37,279 nt of DNA from Lachnospiraceae bacterium (lineage in GTDB: Bacteria; Bacillota; Clostridia; Lachnospirales; Lachnospiraceae): NCBI GenBank assembly GCA_011959285.1, contig BLLW01000036.1:1-37279 (forward strand), written 5' to 3'. The notes below the pieces were generated by a model, which saw nothing but the letters and a program-made list of their open reading frames with translations, was not told the DNA's origin and did no database searches. The position numbers were made by a program, and so were the translations under genes. Of this stretch, positions 31,821-37,279 are shown one piece after another. The number at the start of each line of letters is the position of its first letter. The first letter of the stretch is position 1.

Positions 31821-32876
31821 TTATTCAAGTACTTTTTCGATAAAAATGTTATTCACCTTAATTAAATCTACATATATCTCTTCATTGACTAGCTTTCCAC
31901 TTTTATCCTTTATAATTTGAATGACAGGTCTGTCAGGAAATTCCTTGTTCTGACGAACTACCTTTCCCACTCTGTTATCACTTAGCAAAACCTGACTCCC
32001 TGCAGGATATACAGCTGTAAATTCTAAAAATGTGTCTACAATATCAGAATTAAATTTGATTCCTCTGTAAGACTTCAGATATTCGACAGCTTCATATACT
32101 TTGATTCTTTTACATCCGATTCCACATATCATCTCATCAAATGTATCACATATATTTACTATCTGCGTTTCAAAAGGAATTTCTTTTGCCTTTAATGGAT
32201 AACCTGTTCCGTCCAGTCTTTCATGATGATACAAAATAATATTTTTCACTGCATTTGAAATCCAGTTTTCATCTTTTAATGCAGAGTAACCATATACAGG
32301 ATGTTTCATATATTCTGCAAGTTCAATCTTTGATAAAGTTGATATATCCTGATCAGCATATTCGATGGTTAAGTACCTTAATCCCAGGTCATGCAAAAGA
32401 CAGGCTACTCCAATATCATGAACCTTTTCCTTTGAAAGCTTTAACTTAAGCGCTGTTAGTGTAGCAAGAGAACAGATACTAATTGAATGCTCATAGATAT
32501 CACAACTTCTCTCTTTTATATCATAAATCTTTTCTACGACTTCTTCTTCCTCAAGAATATTTGTTATAATATGATCTGCCGTCTGGCTTAACTCCATCAA
32601 TTCATCATTTTTACTATAAGTATGTTTTTCAAGGATACTCTTTACCCTATCCTTAAAAAAGCCTTCTGTCTCAGATTTTAAAATAACAACTTCTTGTGTA
32701 AGAATCTTTTCTTCTTCTTTAATATAAACTTCTGTAATTCCTAACCTATTTATTTTATCTATATACTCTGGACGTAATTCAGTTCCCTCTGATAATAATA
32801 CTCTGACATCTGAAGTCATTACATCTTTAGACAGTATTTCTCCGCCTTTTAAATTTTCTACTCTGCATAATTTCAT
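31821..32876 (-). CDS. HD-GYP domain protein (probable c-di-GMP phosphodiesterase)
   Basis: The 351-residue protein starts after AAGAGGTGACAAC. An N-terminal domain of about 110 residues has the short repeat-like GTELRPEYIDKINRLGITEVYI found in front of many HD-GYP domains. The HD-GYP core has EHSISICSLATL (about 130), LLHDLG (about 163-168), HHERLDGTGYP (about 216-226) and CDTFDEM. Thus HD, the HHExxDGxGYP box and the metal ligands are kept, which supports phosphodiesterase activity on cyclic di-GMP. A C-terminal region with AVYPAGSQVLLSDNRVGKVV looks like a small beta domain common in this group. It sits between DUF4446 and serS in the origin-side block. Confidence 0.9.
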   Translation of the reverse strand: MKLCRVENLKGGEILSKDVMTSDVRVLLSEGTELRPEYIDKINRLGITEVYIKEEEKILTQEVVILKSETEGFFKDRVKSILEKHTYSKNDELMELSQTADHIITNILEEEEVVEKIYDIKERSCDIYEHSISICSLATLTALKLKLSKEKVHDIGVACLLHDLGLRYLTIEYADQDISTLSKIELAEYMKHPVYGYSALKDENWISNAVKNIILYHHERLDGTGYPLKAKEIPFETQIVNICDTFDEMICGIGCKRIKVYEAVEYLKSYRGIKFNSDIVDTFLEFTAVYPAGSQVLLSDNRVGKVVRQNKEFPDRPVIQIIKDKSGKLVNEEIYVDLIKVNNIFIEKVLE

Positions 32877-32895
32877 GTTGTCACCTCTTGCCTTG

Positions 32896-33411
32896 TTACT
32901 GTGTTATTCCCATTGCCATATTCAGCGCTTTTAATTCTTCTTCTCCTAAAGAAATTTTACATTCTCCTTTTTCTATTGATTTAGTGTAAGAATAACATCC
33001 TTCTGTACTATGAACAGAATTTAATATAAATCCATTATTATTTTCGTCTAAAAGTGCAAGACAAAAGCTTAATTTTCCACCCATCTGATTAAATGCATCG
33101 TATTTTATTATACCTATTTTCTGGAAGGTTGATTCAAACTTATGATAAAGTATCTTAATATCTTTTTTGTTCTTTTCAACCGCATTTTTTATAAATTTAT
33201 TGTCATCAAATAGCCCAATAATTTCACTTTCAAGGCTTTTAGCATTTTTGCCCTGCATAAATTTATTATATTTCTTTTTCAATTTTGATATAGAACACAT
33301 GTTTACTATAGTCAAAATGAGTAAAATTAATATTACGGCTGCCAGAACCAATGCCACAATTCCAAAGTCAATATTTCCAAGACCAATACTGGTAAAAAAG
33401 GAATTATTCAT
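32896..33411 (-). CDS. DUF4446 family membrane protein
   Basis: The 171-residue protein has one N-terminal membrane segment (IVALVLAAVILILLILTIV) and a coiled-coil section (SISKLKKKYNKFMQGKNAKSLESEI, then FIKNAVEKNKKDIKILYHKFE). The conserved DUF4446 core is YDAFNQMGGKLSFCLALLDENNNGFILNSVHS...GCYSYTKSIEKGECKISLGEEE. It follows parB in the same direction, which is the usual clostridial arrangement. The start is uncertain: the chosen ATG has only a weak site (GAGAAG), and in-frame starts upstream (ATG at 33435, TTG at 33462 touching the parB stop) are no better. Function is unknown; a role with chromosome or wall machinery is a guess from the location. Confidence 0.82.
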   Translation of the reverse strand: MNNSFFTSIGLGNIDFGIVALVLAAVILILLILTIVNMCSISKLKKKYNKFMQGKNAKSLESEIIGLFDDNKFIKNAVEKNKKDIKILYHKFESTFQKIGIIKYDAFNQMGGKLSFCLALLDENNNGFILNSVHSTEGCYSYTKSIEKGECKISLGEEELKALNMAMGITQ

Positions 33412-33462
33412 TTTTCTTCTCGTACCTTTCTGCATCTTTTCTTTTTGTATGACCTGCTTCAA

Positions 33463-34362
33463 TTATTTTGAAAGCAAATCCATAAGTTTCTCTAAATCAT
33501 CATGATTATAAAATTCAATTTCTATTTTTCCGCTACCATTTCCTTTAGAGGTAATTGTAACTTTTGTGCTGAGCTTTTGTTTTAAATTTTCTTCTATATC
33601 CTGATATACAGCTTCAAGACTTGTATCTGTAGCAATTGTCTTTTTAATCTTAACGGGTTTATTCAAATTTTTAACTAATTTCTCTACATCACGGACACTG
33701 AGCTTTTCATCAAAAATTTGTTGTGCAATTGCATACTGCTGATCCTCATCTTCAATTGTAATAAGTGCCCTGGCATGTCCCGTTGAAATCATATCATCGA
33801 TAATCATTTGCTGCACATTATCACATAATTTCAGAAGACGCATGGAGTTTGTAACTGCCGTACGACTTTTAGCAACTCTTTCTGCAACTTCATCTTGTTT
33901 CAAATTAAACTCTGTCAATAAACGTTTATATGCTTGTGCTTCTTCTATAGGATTCAAATTTTCTCTTTGAATATTTTCTATTAAAGAAATTTCTACTATT
34001 TCCTGTTCTGACAAGTTCTTGATGATAACAGGAACTTCTTTTAGTCCAGCTTTTTTAGCAGCACGCCATCTTCTCTCTCCTGCAATAATTTCATAATGAG
34101 TATTTCTATCCTGAACAAGAATCGGCTGTAATAAACCAAACTGTTTAATAGATTCAGCCAATTCTTCAAGGGCATCTTCATCAAAATTTTTTCTAGGCTG
34201 TTCTCTATTAGGTTCTACTTTGGTAATATTAACCATTGTTTCACCATTACTTTTTTCATCTATTTTTTTTTGGACTGAATTACTTTCAGAATGAGTCTTC
34301 TTCTCATTGATTCCACTCGGTATTAATGCATCTAACCCTTTGCCCAATCCCCTTGCCGCCAT
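33463..34362 (-). CDS. parB: Chromosome partitioning protein ParB (Spo0J)
   Basis: The 299-residue protein begins MAARGLGKGLDALIPSG, the classic ParA-activating N-terminus. The CTP-binding domain has QPRKNF and the GERRWRAAKKAG motif (95-106). The helix-turn-helix that reads parS follows (about 148-180, LKQDEVAERVAKSRTAVTNSM), then a C-terminal dimer region from about 225. ParB spreads as a CTP-dependent clamp from parS and recruits SMC near the origin. The gene follows parA by three bases, and the two perfect parS sites lie about 1.1 kb away upstream of parA. AAAGGATGG lies before the ATG. Intact and of normal size. Confidence 0.96.
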   Translation of the reverse strand: MAARGLGKGLDALIPSGINEKKTHSESNSVQKKIDEKSNGETMVNITKVEPNREQPRKNFDEDALEELAESIKQFGLLQPILVQDRNTHYEIIAGERRWRAAKKAGLKEVPVIIKNLSEQEIVEISLIENIQRENLNPIEEAQAYKRLLTEFNLKQDEVAERVAKSRTAVTNSMRLLKLCDNVQQMIIDDMISTGHARALITIEDEDQQYAIAQQIFDEKLSVRDVEKLVKNLNKPVKIKKTIATDTSLEAVYQDIEENLKQKLSTKVTITSKGNGSGKIEIEFYNHDDLEKLMDLLSK

Positions 34363-34365
34363 AAT

Positions 34366-35133
34366 TTATCCATCCTTTCTGCCAATAATTTCATCAGCCA
34401 ACAACATATAAGCTTCCGCACCTGCTGATTTTCCATCATACATATTGATAGGCATTCCATAGCTGGGTGCCTCTGCAAGTCTTATATTTCTGGGAATCAA
34501 TGTCTGGAATACTCTTTGGCTTAAATGGCTTTTTACATTTTCAACCACCTGCATAGACAAGTTTGTTCTAGAATCATACATGGTAAATACTACACCCTCC
34601 ATATCCAAATCTGGATTTAGCCGTTCCTTTACAAGATTAATTGTATGGATTAATTGGCTTAATCCTTCTAATGCATAATACTCACATTGTATGGGAACTA
34701 ATACAGAATCTGCTGTAGTCATGGAATTAATGGTCAAAAGATTCAATGAAGGAGGACAATCTATCATTATATAATCATAGCTGTCTTTTATCCATTCAAC
34801 TTCTCTTTTTAATATGTACTCTTTGCGATCAACTCCAATTAATTCTATTTCTGCTGCTGCAAGGTTGACATTTGAAGGAATAATTGATACTCCCGGAATC
34901 ACATCTTTTATAATACATTCTTTAATAGAACACTCACTTAACATTAATTCATAGATTGTATTTTCTAAATCATTCTTTTCTACTCCAAATCCACTTGTAG
35001 TATTTCCTTGGGGATCTGTATCTATGACTAATACTTTCTTTTCTTTTGCTGCCAAAGCGGCGGATAAGTTAATAGAAGTTGTAGTTTTTCCTACTCCTCC
35101 TTTTTGATTTGCAATTGCAATTATTTTTCCCAT
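34366..35133 (-). CDS. parA: Chromosome partitioning ATPase ParA (Soj)
   Basis: The 255-residue ATPase starts at the ATG for MGKIIAIANQ; an ATG six codons upstream has no ribosome site, while AAAGGA sits about 9 bases before the chosen one. It has the deviant Walker A KGGVGKTT (11-18), switch I VIDTDPQGN, and the Walker B-like YIMIDCPPSLNLL. As a Soj protein it should act with ParB in origin segregation and can affect DnaA. An extended -10 promoter lies upstream and the parS cluster lies between it and the response regulator gene. Confidence 0.96.
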   Translation of the reverse strand: MGKIIAIANQKGGVGKTTTSINLSAALAAKEKKVLVIDTDPQGNTTSGFGVEKNDLENTIYELMLSECSIKECIIKDVIPGVSIIPSNVNLAAAEIELIGVDRKEYILKREVEWIKDSYDYIMIDCPPSLNLLTINSMTTADSVLVPIQCEYYALEGLSQLIHTINLVKERLNPDLDMEGVVFTMYDSRTNLSMQVVENVKSHLSQRVFQTLIPRNIRLAEAPSYGMPINMYDGKSAGAEAYMLLADEIIGRKDG

Positions 35134-35197
35134 TACTTTTATTCCTTTCATATCTATAGGTATGGTATCTACTTTCTTCTCGCAAAGGTTCTAGATG

Positions 35198-35206
35198 ATT
35201 ATATCA
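35198..35206 (-). promoter_or_regulatory. Extended -10 promoter of parAB
   Basis: TGATATAAT on the minus strand (TGn plus perfect TATAAT) lies about 65 bases before the parA ATG. There is no good -35 box. Confidence 0.5.
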
Positions 35207-35378
35207 CTTCTTATGTTTATATGCCATATTCAATTCTAATAAAATTATTAATTTGATTAGAGCTTTTATTTTTATCTATACTTTGTAGACTATAGGCAAC
35301 TATAAAATAATTAATATACTTGTATATTATATATTTGAATAACACAATATATTGTATGTTAAATGAGGGTAAAAAGGA

Positions 35379-35426
35379 TGTTTCACAAGGAGATTTTGGA
35401 ATATAATGGGATGTTTCACGAAGATA
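35379..35426. repeat. Two degenerate parS-like half sites
   Basis: GATGTTTCACAAGGAGAT and GATGTTTCACGAAGAT repeat the left half of parS, with TGTTTCAC at 35379-35386 and 35412-35419, 33 bases apart. The right halves are lost. Both face the same way as each other and precede the perfect sites. Confidence 0.5.
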
Positions 35427-35447
35427 TTACTATATTTTGGGGTCAAT

Positions 35448-35463
35448 TGTTTCACGTGAAACA
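35448..35463. promoter_or_regulatory. parS centromere site 1
   Basis: TGTTTCACGTGAAACA, a perfect 16-bp palindrome equal to the widely conserved parS consensus (TGTTNCACGTGAAACA) bound by ParB/Spo0J. It lies between parA and the response regulator gene. Confidence 0.93.
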
Positions 35464-35497
35464 TTATATTGTGTTGAGGTTACTTAAATTTATAAAA

Positions 35498-35513
35498 TGT
35501 TTCACGTGAAACA
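35498..35513. promoter_or_regulatory. parS centromere site 2
   Basis: A second identical TGTTTCACGTGAAACA, 50 bp from the first centre to centre and 18 bp beyond the response regulator stop. The rest of 35207-35530 is AT-rich and shows no gene. Confidence 0.93.
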
Positions 35514-35530
35514 ATTTCTCCATAATAAAT

Positions 35531-36175
35531 CTAATAAAGTCTTACCACGTTATTTCTTATTGCAAATACTGCTGCCTGTGTTCTATCTGATACATCTATT
35601 TTTTTAAAAATATTTGATATGTGATTTTTTACAGTTCTCTCACTGATATTAAGATTCGTTGCAATTTTTTTATTAAACATTCCACCAGCAATTTGTTTGA
35701 GAATTTCCAATTCACGTCTTGTTAATGATTCTAATTTATCCTTATCAGTATCTCTATTAATCAATCTTGAATTCAATGTTGGTAATAGGCTAGGTTGAAT
35801 ATAAGAATCTCCATTTAATATTACATCAATTGCTTGCTTCAATTCTGAAGATCCTGAATCTTTTAAAATATATCCATCTGCACCTATATCTACTGCATGA
35901 ATCAAATATTCTACTTCACTATGAACAGTAAGTATTAAAATTTTTATTGGATTTTTTTTACGCTTCAATTCTTCAAGTACATCTAATCCATTCATACCAG
36001 GCATATTGATATCCAATAATAATAAATCAGGTTGAACATATTTCAATTTTTCAAGACAATCCACTCCGTCATTTGCCTCTGCTATTACCTCAACTATACC
36101 ATCAAATTCTAATAAATGCTTTATTCCTTCACGCATTAATGCATGATCATCAGCTAACATTACTTTTATACTCAC
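35531..36175 (-). CDS. NarL/LuxR-type response regulator
   Basis: The 214-residue regulator starts at GTG (36173-36175), 8 bases after AGGAGG and one base after the kinase stop; a GTG three codons earlier would overlap the site. The receiver has Asp9-Asp10, phosphoacceptor Asp55 (LLLLDINMPG), Thr83 and Lys105 (ILKDS). The C-terminal LuxR helix-turn-helix has LTRRELEILKQIAGG and NKKIATNLNISERTVKNHISNIFKKI. All key residues are kept. It is the partner of the soluble kinase encoded directly before it. Its target genes cannot be seen here. Confidence 0.94.
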   Translation of the reverse strand: MSIKVMLADDHALMREGIKHLLEFDGIVEVIAEANDGVDCLEKLKYVQPDLLLLDINMPGMNGLDVLEELKRKKNPIKILILTVHSEVEYLIHAVDIGADGYILKDSGSSELKQAIDVILNGDSYIQPSLLPTLNSRLINRDTDKDKLESLTRRELEILKQIAGGMFNKKIATNLNISERTVKNHISNIFKKIDVSDRTQAAVFAIRNNVVRLY

Positions 36176-36176
36176 T

Positions 36177-37223
36177 TTATACACCTCCTAGTTCTTTTAA
36201 AGGAACTTGGATTTCAACTTTTGTTCCTTTTTCAGGTTCAGTAATAATTGAAACATTACCATTCAATAGTTCAACTCTTTCTCTCATCAATGAAATACCA
36301 AAATGTTTATCATCATTTTCATTAGAATGGTCAAAATCAAATCCATTTCCATTATCACAAACAATAATATAACATTTATTATTTTTAGTTTCTATATTTA
36401 ATTCTACTTTACTTCCATTTGAATGTTTTAAAGCATTAAAAATTGCTTCTTTAATAATCCTATATATTGTAACAAGAAATAAATTATCTTTTTGATTATC
36501 ACTTCGACAAAAAACAGATTCTTCTAATTCACATACATGATATTCTATTTCAATATTTCTAAACTCATTTCTTACGTTAGAAATAAGATTATCAATACAT
36601 CTTTTAAATCCTAAATCATCAAATGACATAGGCCTTAAGTTAAAAATTGTATCACGTATCTCACCAATAATAGATTTTAAAAAAATAATACAACTTTCTA
36701 ATTCCAATTTTGATTTAATTGGATCCTGATCAATATACATTGAACTTAATTCTATCAAATGAATTAAATGTGTTAAATTCTGTATAGAAGAATCATGTAA
36801 CTCATTTGCTATTCTTTGACGTTCTTTTTCTTGAATATTAAGAATATCATATAAATCTAACTGATTGTTTTTTAATTCAAAAGAATAATTTATTTGATTT
36901 GTTTTAAAATCGTTTATTATTTGTTGTAATTGTATTATCTGTATATCAAACTGATTCAACTTTAATAAAATAAGCTGATTATCTTTTTCTAAAATCTGCT
37001 TTTCATTTTCATACAACTCTATTTTGTCTTTAAAGACATTCTCTTCTTTTCTGGGAGAAAAAATATAATGGTCTGGGTCGCTGCTATTTTTAACAGTATC
37101 TAAATAAGAATTTATTTCATCAATGCTTTGCAAATTTCTTTGTAATTTTTCATTTTCATCATTTCTATTTTGTAAGCACATATCATAAATTTGCTGTAAA
37201 ATATTAAATTTATCTGTACACAT
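36177..37223 (-). CDS. Soluble sensor histidine kinase (HisKA_3, DegS-like)
   Basis: The 348-residue kinase starts at ATG after AAAGGAAAGTT; a longer frame to 37250 lacks a site. No membrane segment is found. Residues 1-125 are helical and largely coiled-coil. The HisKA_3 dimer and phosphoacceptor region has RQRIANELHDSSIQNL with His143. The ATP domain has YRIIKEAIFNALKHS (N-box, Glu259/Asn263), DNGNGF (290-295) and HFGISLMRERVELL. Cytosolic coiled-coil kinases of this type (compare DegS) sense internal cues. The stop is followed after one base by the regulator start. Upstream gene context is outside the window; Lachnospiraceae often have rsmG there, as I recall. Confidence 0.92.
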   Translation of the reverse strand: MCTDKFNILQQIYDMCLQNRNDENEKLQRNLQSIDEINSYLDTVKNSSDPDHYIFSPRKEENVFKDKIELYENEKQILEKDNQLILLKLNQFDIQIIQLQQIINDFKTNQINYSFELKNNQLDLYDILNIQEKERQRIANELHDSSIQNLTHLIHLIELSSMYIDQDPIKSKLELESCIIFLKSIIGEIRDTIFNLRPMSFDDLGFKRCIDNLISNVRNEFRNIEIEYHVCELEESVFCRSDNQKDNLFLVTIYRIIKEAIFNALKHSNGSKVELNIETKNNKCYIIVCDNGNGFDFDHSNENDDKHFGISLMRERVELLNGNVSIITEPEKGTKVEIQVPLKELGGV

Positions 37224-37279
37224 AACTTTCCTTTCGTTACGACAAACCATTCCAATATTAAATAATAAAATCCCCCAGC
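37224..37279 (-). other. Edge sequence upstream of the kinase gene
   Basis: It holds the ribosome site of the kinase gene. On the minus strand it begins GCTGGGGGATTTTATTATTT, which may be the tail of a terminator of the preceding gene, but the other arm is beyond the edge. Confidence 0.25.

Noticed and set aside
1-37279. CRISPR arrays, tRNA and rRNA genes
   Set aside because: No regularly spaced repeats, cloverleaf patterns or rRNA-like sequence were found while reading either strand.

Overview
The window looks like chromosomal DNA of an anaerobic Firmicute, most likely a Lachnospiraceae-type Clostridium relative. The grounds are AGGAGG-type ribosome sites, a DUF3881 gene, a RemA-like gene, Gram-positive lipoprotein signals, and a parA-parB-DUF4446 block near serS. 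Almost every gene is on the minus strand. Plus-strand genes are the 634-aa zinc-ribbon membrane protein, the Nudix hydrolase and the two transposases.

From left to right: (1) 77-3759, a MacAB-type efflux operon (ATPase, HlyD-like adaptor, FtsX-like permease) behind a consensus promoter. (2) 4057-5702, a damaged VWA lipoprotein and a small coupled gene. (3) 5821-6530, a PIN toxin/RelB-like antitoxin pair with a 44-bp dyad over its promoter. (4) 6660-9297, a three-gene ABC-2 exporter. (5) 9367-10671, a patch of debris: two gene remnants around an ISLre2-type transposase with its core deleted. (6) 10748-12289, a CPA2 antiporter with an unusual charged tail. (7) 12375-19443, a carbohydrate operon: ADP-ribosylglycohydrolase-like protein, two permeases, a UgpB-like binding lipoprotein, a HAD phosphatase-SIS isomerase fusion and a TIM-barrel isomerase. 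It has no kinase and no transport ATPase of its own. (8) 19742-27473, mixed genes: zinc-ribbon protein, AAA/DUF4143 ATPase, GntR regulator, RemA paralogue, ClbS-like protein, WYL regulator, Nudix hydrolase and two small membrane proteins. (9) 27579-29525, an apparently intact IS1634-type element insulated by terminators. (10) 29569-37223, a visibly more AT-rich core block: DUF3881, serS, HD-GYP, DUF4446, parB, parA, two perfect parS sites, a NarL-type response regulator and its soluble histidine kinase. This places the right end close to the replication origin.

The most interesting candidate for an undescribed system is the sugar operon. It joins a phosphatase and a phosphosugar isomerase in one chain and pairs them with a Ugp-like importer and an ADP-ribosylglycohydrolase homologue. 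Also worth attention are the damaged VWA gene, the two regulatory dyads (TA operator and WYL/ClbS site), the second-locus RemA and the parS cluster with two degenerate half-sites. No rRNA, tRNA or CRISPR array was seen. All family names come from reading the translated sequence, without database searches.
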